The position numbers were made by a program, and so were the translations under genes. 6,112 nucleotides of DNA from Acholeplasmataceae bacterium. GTDB lineage: Bacteria; Bacillota_I; Bacilli_A; Izemoplasmatales; Hujiaoplasmataceae. Below are positions 1-6,007 of this stretch, in pieces. Each line of letters opens with the position of its first letter. Positions within the stretch are counted from its first letter, which is position 1. The notes beneath the pieces were generated by a model that was not told the DNA's origin, made no database searches, and saw only the letters and a list, made by a program, of their open reading frames with translations. The stretch is from the NCBI GenBank assembly GCA_012515085.1, contig JAAYZB010000074.1, positions 1-6,112 on the forward strand, written 5' to 3'.

Positions 1-245
1 CCTTCGCGCAGTTTGAAGTTCGCGATGGAGTGTTTGGCTTTGGTGATGACCGGTTTTTGACCGGTGATTTGGGTCAATTCATTGACAGCATCATCCAAGA
101 CTTTCGGGTTGGCGACCGCGTCGCCCACGCCGATGTTCAAGACGATCTTACTGACCTTCGGGCAAGCCATGACGGAAGAATAGTTAAATTTGGCCGTCAG
201 CGCTGGAACGATTTCTTGTTTGTATTTTTCTACTAAGCGGTTCAT
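1..245 (-). CDS. rplE: 50S ribosomal protein L5, 5' part only
   Basis: L5 binds 5S rRNA and forms part of the central protuberance, contacting S13 and the P-site tRNA. Only the first 81 codons are inside the window; roughly 100 residues are missing beyond position 1, by comparison with the usual length near 179. The translation starts MNRLVEKYKQEIVPALTAKF and continues with PKVSKIVLNIGVGDA (29-43). The L5 signature is complete at 57-73 (L-TQ-I-T-G-Q-KP-V-I-T-K-A-K-H-S). The last visible residues are FKLRE. The ATG at 243-245 follows AAAGGAGGG (256-264), which overlaps the rplX TAA stop. Gene order L14-L24-L5 is the standard start of the spc cluster. Confidence 0.97.
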   Translation of the reverse strand, partial: MNRLVEKYKQEIVPALTAKFNYSSVMACPKVSKIVLNIGVGDAVANPKVLDDAVNELTQITGQKPVITKAKHSIANFKLRE

Positions 246-262
246 ATTATGCTATCCCTCCT

Positions 263-601
263 TTACTCCAGGACTTCCCCAGATTTTTTTGCATAGCGCA
301 CTTTCTTGGTTTCTTCTTGTTTTTTAACTTTCTTGACAACCGTTTTATAGCCAATTTTGGTCGGCTTTTTCGCCTTAGGATCCATTAACATGATGTTTGA
401 TACATGGATTGGCTTGTCCAGTTCGATAATGCCACCGTCCGGATTCGCTTGATTCGGTTTGATGTGTTTTTTGACTTTCTTCAAGCCTTCGCCTTCTAAT
501 AAAACCCGTTCGCTCTTGTTACTGATCGCTCGGATCGTGGCTTGTTTGCCTTTGTCTGGTCCGGAGATGATGACGACTTTATCGCCTTTTTTTAGTTTCA
601 T
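263..601 (-). CDS. rplX: 50S ribosomal protein L24
   Basis: L24 is one of the two initiator proteins of 50S assembly and sits near the tunnel exit. The product is 112 residues, a little longer than the roughly 103 common in relatives. The KOW-type signature is complete at 6-23 (G-D-K-V-V-I-I-S-G-P-D-K-G-K-Q-A-T-I). KKVKKHIKPNQANPDGGI (41-58) and IHVSNIMLMDP (65-75) are characteristic. The extra length comes from a Lys-rich stretch at about 88-102 (VVKKVKKQEETKK) before the conserved RYAKKSGEVLE tail. The start ATG follows TAAGGAGGGG made with the rplN stop. The TAA stop likewise opens the rplE ribosome binding site. Confidence 0.97.
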   Translation of the reverse strand: MKLKKGDKVVIISGPDKGKQATIRAISNKSERVLLEGEGLKKVKKHIKPNQANPDGGIIELDKPIHVSNIMLMDPKAKKPTKIGYKTVVKKVKKQEETKKVRYAKKSGEVLE

Positions 602-615
602 ATAGTCGCCCCTCC

Positions 616-984
616 TTAGAGTACTTCGGGTGCTAGAGAGACGATTTTGGAGAAATCGGCATCTCTTAACTCCCGAGCAACCGGTCCAAAGATGCGAGTC
701 CCTCTCGGGCTTTTGTCATCTTTGATCAAAACGGCTGCGTTGTCATCAAATTTGATATGGCTACCGTCGGAACGACGGAGACCATAGGCTGTTCGGACGA
801 TGACCGCTTTGACGATCTCGCCTTTCTTTACTAAACCGCCGGGGGTTGCGGATTTGACCGTGGCCACAATGATGTCGCCAATATTGGCGTACTTGCGGCT
901 GGTTCCACCCAGGACCTTGATGGTCAAGATTTCCCGAGCGCCCGAATTATCGGCGATTTTCAGTCTTGTCTCTTGTTGTATCAT
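616..984 (-). CDS. rplN: 50S ribosomal protein L14
   Basis: L14 lies on the intersubunit face of the 50S, contacts 16S rRNA in bridges, and is the docking site for the silencing factor RsfS. The product is 122 residues, the standard length. MIQQETRLKIADNSGAREI opens the protein, with the block IGDIIVATVKSATPGG (35-50). The L14 signature is complete at 60-86 (A-VIV ... D-G ... F-DD-N-AA-V-L). The tail GTRIFGPVARELRDADFSKIVSLAPEVL is canonical. In E. coli this gene starts the separate spc operon. Here only 16 nt separate it from rpsQ and no promoter is visible between them, so S10 and spc genes appear continuous. The ribosome binding site GGGAGG is 10 nt before the ATG. Confidence 0.98.
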   Translation of the reverse strand: MIQQETRLKIADNSGAREILTIKVLGGTSRKYANIGDIIVATVKSATPGGLVKKGEIVKAVIVRTAYGLRRSDGSHIKFDDNAAVLIKDDKSPRGTRIFGPVARELRDADFSKIVSLAPEVL

Positions 985-1000
985 GCTTGTCCATCCTCCC

Positions 1001-1264
1001 TTACAAGACCACGCTGTGTTCGATGATCTCGAGCAAACGGAATCTCTTCAGATGAGACAATGGACGGCATTCCACGATTTTGACAGTGTCACCGATTTTT
1101 GCTTCATTCTTTTCGTCATGAGCGTGGAATTTCTTTGAGGAGATCACGCGCTTATTATATAAAGGGTGCGTTTTGTATGTGGTCACCAAAACGGTGATCG
1201 TCTTATCGTTCTTGTCGGAAACGACTTTTCCTATGAACGTTCGGCGATTGATTTTCGACTCCAT
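1001..1264 (-). CDS. rpsQ: 30S ribosomal protein S17
   Basis: S17 is a primary 16S rRNA-binding protein with an OB fold that nucleates assembly of the 5' domain. The product is 87 residues, normal. The opening RRTFIGKVVSDKNDKTITVLV gives the first strands. The S17 signature fits perfectly at 58-70 (G-D-T-V-K-I-V-E-C-R-P-L-S), followed by KRFRLLEIIE. The start ATG is 12 nt after the rpmC TAA, with ribosome binding site TAAGGGAGG formed across that stop. Its own TAA likewise forms part of the rplN ribosome binding site. This is the usual place of rpsQ at the S10/spc boundary. Confidence 0.98.
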   Translation of the reverse strand: MESKINRRTFIGKVVSDKNDKTITVLVTTYKTHPLYNKRVISSKKFHAHDEKNEAKIGDTVKIVECRPLSHLKRFRLLEIIEHSVVL

Positions 1265-1276
1265 GATGGCCCTCCC

Positions 1277-1471
1277 TTATTTACTTTCCCGCTCGGACAT
1301 GATGGTTTTCATCCGGGCGATGGTCTTTCTGACCGTGCTGAGACGGGCAGTGTTTTCTAATTGACCGGTCGCATGCTTGAACCGTAAGTCAAACATTTCT
1401 TTTTTCAGATTGTCAATTTCTTTCAGAAGCGCGTCGTTATCCATTTCGCGGATTTCTTTTACATGCGTCAT
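1277..1471 (-). CDS. rpmC: 50S ribosomal protein L29
   Basis: L29 is a small two-helix protein at the tunnel exit beside L23, part of the platform for nascent-chain factors. The product is 64 residues, the expected size. It has the L29 pattern of an acidic/basic first helix (EIREMDNDALLKEIDNLKKEMFDLRF) followed by the conserved TARLSTVRKTIARMKTI segment (41-57). Its ATG overlaps the rplP stop as ATGA. No AGGAGG precedes it; only GGGTGA at 1478-1483, which can pair weakly with the 16S 3' end, lies 6 nt upstream. Initiation probably depends on ribosomes terminating on rplP. The TAA stop merges into the rpsQ ribosome binding site. Confidence 0.97.
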   Translation of the reverse strand: MTHVKEIREMDNDALLKEIDNLKKEMFDLRFKHATGQLENTARLSTVRKTIARMKTIMSERESK

Positions 1472-1890
1472 TTGGCTTCACCCGACTCTTTCTTCACGAT
1501 TTTTGTTCTGATCGGCAGTTTGTGTGAGGCGAGACGCAGGGCTTCTTTCGCCATTTCTTCAGAAACGCCAGCCACTTCAAACATGACCAACCCTTCTTTG
1601 ACGACAGCGACCCATTCTTCCGGCGATCCTTTACCGGATCCCATCCGGACTTCCAACGGTTTCTTTGTTTTGGCTAAATGCGGGAAAATCTTTACCCAGA
1701 CCGACCCTTCCCGTTTCATATAACGGGTCATCGCGATCCGGCTGGCTTCGATTTGCCTGGCGGTTATCCAAGCACCTTCTAATGCCATTAGCCCGTAGTC
1801 GCCAAACGCCACTTCCGCATTGCCTTTGGCGTGTCCTTCATAACTGACACGATGAGGCCGGCGGTATTTCGTTCTTTTTGGCATCAACAT
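1468..1890 (-). CDS. rplP: 50S ribosomal protein L16
   Basis: L16 helps shape the A-site side of the 50S subunit and is among the last proteins to join. The product is 140 residues, slightly under Bacillus L16 as I recall it. MLMPKRTKYRRPHR opens the protein. HRVSYEGHAKG (13-23) resembles Mollicutes L16 rather than the Bacillus HRGKMRG form, a taxonomic hint. The second family signature is complete at 82-93 (RMGSGKGSPEEW). The first is nearly so at 60-71 region (KREGSVWVKIFP, with Ser at a position usually K/Q/V/A). The C-terminal EALRLASHKLPIRTK block is canonical. It is the only gene here ending in TGA, showing that UGA acts as stop. That TGA overlaps the rpmC ATG by four bases. Confidence 0.98.
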   Translation of the reverse strand: MLMPKRTKYRRPHRVSYEGHAKGNAEVAFGDYGLMALEGAWITARQIEASRIAMTRYMKREGSVWVKIFPHLAKTKKPLEVRMGSGKGSPEEWVAVVKEGLVMFEVAGVSEEMAKEALRLASHKLPIRTKIVKKESGEAK

Positions 1891-1893
1891 GGT

Positions 1894-2541
1894 TTATTTG
1901 GCCTCCTTTTTGGCAGGCAGTATTTCCCCTTTGTAGATCCAAACTTTGATTCCGAGTTTGCCATACGTGGTCTTTGCTTCCGCGAGGGCATAGTCGATAT
2001 CGGCTCTTAAGGTATGCAAGGGAACGTTTCCTTCGCTGTAGCCTTCGCTTCGGGCAATTTCCGCGCCGGCCAGTCGTCCGGAAATGAGTGTCCGGCAGCC
2101 TTTGGCTCCCGCTTTAAGGGCTCTTTGGATCGCCACTTTTTGAACTCTCCGGAAAGATGCCCGGGACTCCAATTGTTTGGCGATGCTTTCGGCCACTAAT
2201 TTGGCATCCAGTTCGGCACGTTTAATTTCGATCACATTGAGAAATACTTCTTTATTCGTTAATTGTTTCAGTTTGCTCACAACAGCGTTCTTGGTCTCGC
2301 CGTTACGACCGATCACCATACCGGGTTTCGCGGTATTGACGGTGATGATCACCCGGGTTTTGCTGCGCTCGATCTCGATTTTCGAAATGCTGGCGTTTTT
2401 ATACAGGTCATTCAACAGGTTCCGGATTTTCATGTCTTCTAAGAGCAGATTGGCAACATCTCTTTTTTCGGCGTACCAACGCGACTCCCAGTCTAGTATG
2501 ATGCCGATCCTTTGTCCGATCGGACTGACTTTTTGTCCCAT
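1894..2541 (-). CDS. rpsC: 30S ribosomal protein S3
   Basis: S3 lies at the mRNA entry channel of the 30S head. The product is 215 residues, close to the typical Gram-positive length. The N-terminus MGQKVSPIGQRIGIILDWESRWY is recognisable, with SPIGQR where NPIGLR is usual. A KH-type RNA-binding loop GMVIGRNGE is at 74-82. Arg131, Arg132 and Lys135 sit at exactly the E. coli numbering; those residues are implicated in ribosomal mRNA helicase activity. The C-terminal domain carries GRLAGAEIARSEGYSEG and PLHTLRADIDYALAEAKTTYGKLGIKVWIYKGE (174-206). The ribosome binding site GGGAGG overlaps the rplV TAG stop. The last codons (KKEAK, then TAA) hold the ribosome binding site for rplP, which starts 3 nt later. 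Confidence 0.98.
   Translation of the reverse strand: MGQKVSPIGQRIGIILDWESRWYAEKRDVANLLLEDMKIRNLLNDLYKNASISKIEIERSKTRVIITVNTAKPGMVIGRNGETKNAVVSKLKQLTNKEVFLNVIEIKRAELDAKLVAESIAKQLESRASFRRVQKVAIQRALKAGAKGCRTLISGRLAGAEIARSEGYSEGNVPLHTLRADIDYALAEAKTTYGKLGIKVWIYKGEILPAKKEAK
1902..1910 (-). promoter_or_regulatory. rplP ribosome binding site inside the end of rpsC
   Basis: AAAAGGAGG on the minus strand is embedded in the Lys-Lys-Glu codons of S3, 11 nt before the ATG at 1890 and 17 nt before a second in-frame ATG two codons on. Spacing favours the first ATG (MLMPKR), which also matches the family N-terminus. The S3 tail is constrained by this shared function. Confidence 0.7.
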
Positions 2542-2552
2542 AAAATTCCTCC

Positions 2553-2891
2553 CTATTCCCTTTCCGCCACGGTAATGTAAATATGGCTCGTGCGTTTGAA
2601 GATCGAGAATCCCCGTCCTTGCGAATGGGGCTGCATGCGTTTCAGGGTTTTCCCCTCGCCCACCATGATTTCCTTGACATAAAGCTTGTCTTGGTTGAGC
2701 TGATTGTTGTGTTCGGCATTTGCAACTGCCGATTTGAGTAGTTTTTCGACTGGCTTGCTGGCGCCTCTCGGCGTGCTTCTTAAAATTGCAAACGCTTCGC
2801 CGACATTTTTATCGCGGATCAGATCCACGACTTGACGTACTTTTCTCGGAGCGATCCGAAGGGAGAAAACACTGGCATTAACATCCATCAT
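2553..2891 (-). CDS. rplV: 50S ribosomal protein L22
   Basis: L22 binds all 23S rRNA domains and sends a beta-hairpin into the exit tunnel, next to L4. The product is 112 residues, usual length. The N-terminal half (LRIAPRKVRQVVDLIRDKNVGEAFAIL, 11-37) is typical. The L22 signature matches completely at 84-108, ending KRTSHIYITV. Within the hairpin tip the family's usual P-R-A-x-G-R-A reads P-H-S-Q-G-R-G (88-94), an allowed but less common form. Two tandem ATG codons begin the frame (2891 and 2888). The upstream AAGGTG, built into the rpsS TAA stop, is a weak ribosome binding site better spaced for the second ATG, so the true protein may be one residue shorter. Stop TAG, 11 nt before rpsC. Confidence 0.96.
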   Translation of the reverse strand: MMDVNASVFSLRIAPRKVRQVVDLIRDKNVGEAFAILRSTPRGASKPVEKLLKSAVANAEHNNQLNQDKLYVKEIMVGEGKTLKRMQPHSQGRGFSIFKRTSHIYITVAERE

Positions 2892-2899
2892 TATTCACC

Positions 2900-3181
2900 T
2901 TAGGCTCCTTTCTTTTGGACTTTCTTATCGGCATGGCCGCGGAAAGTCCTAGTGGGAGAAAACTCGCCCAACTTGTGTCCGACCATATCTTCAGTGATAT
3001 AGACCGGAATATGTTGTTTCCCGTTATGAACACCAATCGTGAGCCCGACAAATTGCGGGAAGATGGTGGAACGACGCGACCAGGTCTGGATAACTTTCTT
3101 GGAGTTGGCCTTGTTGGCTTCTTCAACTTTTTTCAATAAATGGTCGTCACAAAACGGACCTTTTTTAACTGAACGTGACAT
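2900..3181 (-). CDS. rpsS: 30S ribosomal protein S19
   Basis: S19 is a late-assembling head protein that pairs with S13 near the A-site tRNA and the intersubunit bridge. The product is 93 residues, as expected. MSRSVKKGPF at the N-terminus is near-invariant, and the block IQTWSRRSTIFPQFVG (31-46) is typical. The S19 signature fits in full at 53-77 (N-G-K ... V-G-H-K-L-G-E-F-S-P-T). The C-terminus RTFRGHADKKVQKKGA is basic and disordered, like its relatives. The start ATG follows AAAGGAGG with 8 nt spacing. Only 8 nt separate the TAA stop from the rplV start. Confidence 0.98.
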   Translation of the reverse strand: MSRSVKKGPFCDDHLLKKVEEANKANSKKVIQTWSRRSTIFPQFVGLTIGVHNGKQHIPVYITEDMVGHKLGEFSPTRTFRGHADKKVQKKGA

Positions 3182-3198
3182 AGTGAGTTCCTCCTTTC

Positions 3199-4029
3199 CT
3201 ACTTGTTCCGGCGTCTAACGATCAACTTGTCGCTAGCCTTGTGGGATTTTCTGGTAATTTTGCCTAGGGCGACTTTTCCCCAGGGTGTGAGCGGTGAAGG
3301 ATGGCCAACCGGCTGTTTGCCTTCGCCGCCGCCATGAGGATGGTCGACCGGGTTCATGACGGAACCACGCACGGTCGGACGAATACCCATATGACGTTTG
3401 CGTCCGGCTTTTCCAAGTTTGACCAGTTCATAGAATTCGTTGCCGACTTCACCGATGGTAGCCCGGCAAACCCCTAAGATCCGACGGACTTCTCCGGATT
3501 TTAGACGCACCAAGACGTATTTGTCTTCGCGGCCCAAAATTTGAGCACTGGTACCGGCGGCACGAATCAATTGTCCGCCCTTGCCTGGATACAGTTCAAT
3601 ATTGTGAATGAAGGAACCGACCGGGATGTTCTTGATCGGCATCGCGTTCCCGGTGACGATGTCAACGACATCTCCGGAAAGAATCGTCATGCCGACAGTT
3701 AATCCTTTTGGCGCGAGAATGTAGCGCTTCTCGCCGTCCGCATAATGGATCAGTGCAATATTGGCGCTGCGGTTCGGATCGTATTCGATCGTTGCCACTT
3801 TGCCGGGGATGTTATCTTTGTTCCGTTTGAAGTCGATGATCCGATATTTCCGCTTTGTTCCGCCACCTTGATGGCGAACCGTGATTTTTCCTTGGTTGTT
3901 GCGTCCGGCTTCTTTTTTTGCCGTGATCAATAACGATTTTTCTGGCTCCGAAGTGGTAATCTCTTGATAGTCCAGCTTCGTCATTCCCCTGAGACCGTTT
4001 GTCTGGGGTTTATACTTGATAATAGCCAT
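3199..4029 (-). CDS. rplB: 50S ribosomal protein L2
   Basis: L2 binds 23S rRNA near the peptidyl transferase centre and is needed for subunit association and catalytic-site assembly. The product is 276 residues, the family norm. The N-terminal MAIIKYKPQTNGLRGMT and the RNA-binding stretch HQGGGTKRKYRIIDFKR (about 53-69) are canonical. The L2 signature is complete at 218-229 (P-TV-R-G-S-V-M-N-P-V-D), followed by HPHGGGEG. The conserved histidine corresponding to E. coli His229 lies in this VDHPH segment (probably H230). The C-terminus is basic (ASDKLIVRRRNK), as usual. The ribosome binding site GGGAGG is 9 nt before the ATG and lies just after the rplW TAG stop. The rplB stop is also TAG, with 17 nt to rpsS. 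Confidence 0.98.
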   Translation of the reverse strand: MAIIKYKPQTNGLRGMTKLDYQEITTSEPEKSLLITAKKEAGRNNQGKITVRHQGGGTKRKYRIIDFKRNKDNIPGKVATIEYDPNRSANIALIHYADGEKRYILAPKGLTVGMTILSGDVVDIVTGNAMPIKNIPVGSFIHNIELYPGKGGQLIRAAGTSAQILGREDKYVLVRLKSGEVRRILGVCRATIGEVGNEFYELVKLGKAGRKRHMGIRPTVRGSVMNPVDHPHGGGEGKQPVGHPSPLTPWGKVALGKITRKSHKASDKLIVRRRNK

Positions 4030-4046
4030 TAGTTGTTTCCTCCCGC

Positions 4047-4328
4047 CTACGCCTGATAAATGTCAATCTTGTAGCCTTCGGCGAGCGTGACGACGGCTTT
4101 GGAGACCGCCGGTTTGAAGCCGGAGTACTTGCCAACGCGCTTGGCTTTGGCAATGCCATTCATGACGTTTACCTTGGTGACTTTTACCTTGAAGATCTCT
4201 TCAACGGCGTTCTTGATTTCAATTTTGTTCGCATTGCGGTCGACTTCGAATGTATACTTGCGAGCTTCAACCGCTTTGGTAGTTTTTTCAGAGATGATGG
4301 GGCCTTTGATCACTTGATATTTATCCAT
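4047..4328 (-). CDS. rplW: 50S ribosomal protein L23
   Basis: L23 sits at the exit of the peptide tunnel and is the docking site for trigger factor and the signal recognition particle. The product is 93 residues, normal for Gram-positive L23. The N-terminal IKGPIISEKTTKA block is recognisable. Glu14 in the SEK motif aligns with E. coli Glu18, known to contact trigger factor. The body follows the family pattern (KIEIKNAVEEIFKVKVTKVNVMN at about 35-57). The C-terminal signature reads SKAVVTLAEGYKIDI, with Ser where the pattern usually has Lys/Arg in its first position, a minor deviation. The start ATG is 2 nt after the rplD stop, with its ribosome binding site inside rplD. The stop is TAG, 17 nt before rplB. 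Confidence 0.97.
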   Translation of the reverse strand: MDKYQVIKGPIISEKTTKAVEARKYTFEVDRNANKIEIKNAVEEIFKVKVTKVNVMNGIAKAKRVGKYSGFKPAVSKAVVTLAEGYKIDIYQA

Positions 4329-4330
4329 GA

Positions 4331-4954
4331 TTAACTCAAAGCCTCCTCGATTTTCTTGATGGCGTTTTCTGTCGCGACGATGACACTGGCATTCATCACG
4401 TCATAGACACTGATGTGATCGGACACCATGGTCACGACATTGGGTAGATTTCTCGATGCGATGTCACAATTTTCATTCATCTCATCCAGCACGATGATCG
4501 TTTTACCGGATGTTTTCAGATTGTCCAACACCTGGATCATTCCCTTGGTTTTGAATGTTTCCAGATTCAACGAATCGAGCACGATCATTTTTTCTTCCCT
4601 GACTTTGTCGGAAAGAACGATCTTTAACGCCAAGCGTCTGATTTTTTTATTGACTTTATAATCATAACTGCGTGGGGTCGGTCCGAAAACGACGCCGCCA
4701 CCTACCCATTGAGGTGACCGAATCGATCCTTGGCGGGCGCGACCCGTTCCTTTTTGCCGGTACGGCTTTCTGCCGCCACCAGATACTGCTGAACGGTTCT
4801 TGACCTTGGCAGTCCCTTGACGCATGGAAGCGGTTTGTGCTTTCACCACATCATAGATGACTTGTTGATTGGGCTCGACTCCAAATACGGAATCCGCCAA
4901 GCTAATTTCTCCAACAGATTCTCCCTGTTGGTTATACACTGCTAATTTTGGCAT
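4331..4954 (-). CDS. rplD: 50S ribosomal protein L4
   Basis: L4 is a 50S protein with a globular domain on the surface and a long loop lining the peptide exit tunnel. In E. coli it also represses this operon. The product is 207 residues, the same as Bacillus L4. The N-terminus MPKLAVYNQQGESVGEI and the sequence around SVFGVEP are typical. The tunnel loop, about residues 59-92, is intact (GGGRKPYRQKGTGRARQGSIRSP, then GGGVVFGPTPRSY), and I see no macrolide-resistance-like change. The frame stays open upstream to an ATG at 5077, but that start would overlap rplC by about 95 nt and add an Arg/Ser-rich tail absent from the family. The ATG at 4952-4954 has a strong ribosome binding site and is chosen. 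The C-terminus ends EEALS, whose codons also carry the rplW ribosome binding site. Confidence 0.97.
   Translation of the reverse strand: MPKLAVYNQQGESVGEISLADSVFGVEPNQQVIYDVVKAQTASMRQGTAKVKNRSAVSGGGRKPYRQKGTGRARQGSIRSPQWVGGGVVFGPTPRSYDYKVNKKIRRLALKIVLSDKVREEKMIVLDSLNLETFKTKGMIQVLDNLKTSGKTIIVLDEMNENCDIASRNLPNVVTMVSDHISVYDVMNASVIVATENAIKKIEEALS
4342..4347 (-). promoter_or_regulatory. rplW ribosome binding site inside the end of rplD
   Basis: AGGAGG on the minus strand lies in the codons for the Glu-Glu pair near the L4 C-terminus, 13 nt before the rplW ATG, which is longer than the usual spacing. A ribosome finishing rplD would cover this site, and only 2 nt separate the rplD stop from the rplW start, so translational coupling is likely. 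Confidence 0.65.
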
Positions 4955-4960
4955 GATGTT

Positions 4961-4969
4961 TCCTCCTTT
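4961..4969 (-). promoter_or_regulatory. rplD ribosome binding site, decides the start
   Basis: On the minus strand this reads AAAGGAGGA, with 7 nt between GGAGG and the ATG at 4954. It fixes the L4 start at MPKLAVYN and argues against the in-frame extension to 5077. Confidence 0.85.
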
Positions 4970-4982
4970 CACCGATCGTGGC

Positions 4983-5615
4983 CTAATTCTGCTTCTTGAC
5001 TGCGTTCTTGATGATGACCAAGGACTTGTTTGGTCCCGGGACATTGCCCTTGACGAGCAGAAGATGATTCTCCACATCGGAACGGACGATAACCAGGTTT
5101 TGCAGTGTCACGGTTTCGTGACCCATTCTTCCGGGCATTGGTTTGCCCTTGCGGATTCGGTTCGGAGCGATAACGCCCATCGAGCCGACGCCGCGGTGAT
5201 ACTTCGAACCGTGCGAATTGGCCGCGGTATGAAAATTGTGACGCTTGATGTTGCCTTGATACCCTTTTCCTTTTGATGTGCCTGTCACGTCTACATAATC
5301 ACCAGCGGCAAATATATCACATTTGACCTCTTGGCCGACCTCGTATTCCGACATTCCGGAAAGACGGATTTCTTTGACGTAGCGCTTAGGCGTCGTGTTG
5401 GCTTTCGTAAAATGAGCAGTTTCGGGTTTGTTCGCTAATTTAGCGCGTTTGTCCATGAACCCGAGTTGAACCGCTTCATAGCCGTCAGTCACGACATTCT
5501 TTTTTTGCAGAACGACATTGGGTGATACTTCGATGACGGTGACTGGAATCAGTCTTCCATTCTCATCGAATACTTGTGTCATTCCGACTTTTCTTCCTAA
5601 GATACCTTTTGCCAT
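4983..5615 (-). CDS. rplC: 50S ribosomal protein L3
   Basis: L3 is an early 50S assembly protein whose long loop reaches toward the peptidyl transferase centre. The product is 210 residues, normal for Gram-positive L3. The N-terminus MAKGILGRKVGMTQVF is canonical. The family signature fits exactly at residues 102-125 (F, then D109, G112, S114-K-G-K-G, G121, R125). It continues into the central loop with SHGSKYHRGVGSMG at 134-147 and GRMG at 162-165. The position aligned with E. coli Gln150, methylated by PrmB there, is alanine (A131); Bacillus also lacks that Gln as far as I recall. The loop stretch HNFHTAAN differs from the usual Gram-positive wording. The start ATG follows TAGGAGG with 7 nt spacing. 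The stop is TAG, 28 nt before rplD. Confidence 0.98.
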   Translation of the reverse strand: MAKGILGRKVGMTQVFDENGRLIPVTVIEVSPNVVLQKKNVVTDGYEAVQLGFMDKRAKLANKPETAHFTKANTTPKRYVKEIRLSGMSEYEVGQEVKCDIFAAGDYVDVTGTSKGKGYQGNIKRHNFHTAANSHGSKYHRGVGSMGVIAPNRIRKGKPMPGRMGHETVTLQNLVIVRSDVENHLLLVKGNVPGPNKSLVIIKNAVKKQN

Positions 5616-5640
5616 GAGTGGACCTCCTATTTTATTTTTG

Positions 5641-5949
5641 TTACTTTAACACGATGTCGACGCCCGAGGGCAAGTCGAGATGCATCAGAGAATCGATCGT
5701 TTTCGCCGATGGATTCACAATGTCGATCAGACGCTTATGCGTGCGTCTTTCAAATTGTTCGCGCGAATCCTTGTTGACATGGGGGCTCCGAAGAATGGTG
5801 AAAATTTCTTTTTCGGTCGGCAGGGGGATCGGACCGGACACATTGGCTCCGGTTTTCTTCGCAGTGTCGACGATCTTCTTCGCCGATTGATCGAGCAGTC
5901 GGTGATCGTACGATTTGAGTCTGATTCGGATTACTTGGTTTGTTGCCAT
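5641..5949 (-). CDS. rpsJ: 30S ribosomal protein S10
   Basis: S10 is a small-subunit head protein of the late (tertiary) assembly group. As NusE it also partners NusB in transcription antitermination. The product is 102 residues, the usual family length. The S10 signature is complete at residues 30-45 (A-KKT-G-A-NVS-GPIPLPT), and the C-terminal block RTHKRLIDIVNP...LDLPSGVDI is typical. The loop reads RSPHVNKDSREQ at 54-65, a common variant; this loop is where tigecycline-tolerance changes occur in other bacteria, and nothing mutant-like is evident. The start is the ATG 7 nt after a consensus AGGAGG. It is the first gene of the cluster, preceded by the structured leader and followed after 25 nt by rplC. 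Stop TAA. Confidence 0.98.
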   Translation of the reverse strand: MATNQVIRIRLKSYDHRLLDQSAKKIVDTAKKTGANVSGPIPLPTEKEIFTILRSPHVNKDSREQFERRTHKRLIDIVNPSAKTIDSLMHLDLPSGVDIVLK

Positions 5950-6007
5950 GTTACTTCCTCCTATTTAGCATATAATTTGACTTATATACGGGCTCGTTGT
6001 AAATTAC

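Noticed and set aside
30..236. Plus-strand open frame of 68 codons at the low-coordinate end
   Set aside because: It is antisense to rplE, whose L5 signature is complete on the minus strand.
800..1138. Plus-strand open frame of 112 codons opposite rplN and rpsQ
   Set aside because: It spans two real minus-strand genes and their spacer and shows no domain or translation signal.
2177..2575. Plus-strand open frame of 132 codons opposite rpsC
   Set aside because: It is antisense to a well-supported gene, its composition is that of a shadow frame, and it has no recognisable domain or convincing ribosome binding site.
2878..3126. Second minus-strand frame of 82 codons within rpsS
   Set aside because: It is a Pro/Arg/Ser-rich out-of-frame reading of rpsS, which itself matches S19 in full.
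4955..5077. In-frame upstream extension of rplD starting at an ATG at 5077
   Set aside because: It overlaps rplC on the same strand, has no ribosome binding site, encodes an Arg/Ser-rich tail foreign to L4, and the ATG at 4954 has a perfect site and the family N-terminus.
5965..6005. Possible promoter close to rpsJ (TTTACA, 17 nt, TCAAAT on the minus strand)
   Set aside because: The -10 is poor (4 of 6) and the start would fall almost on the ribosome binding site; the extended -10 near 6100 fits the leader better.
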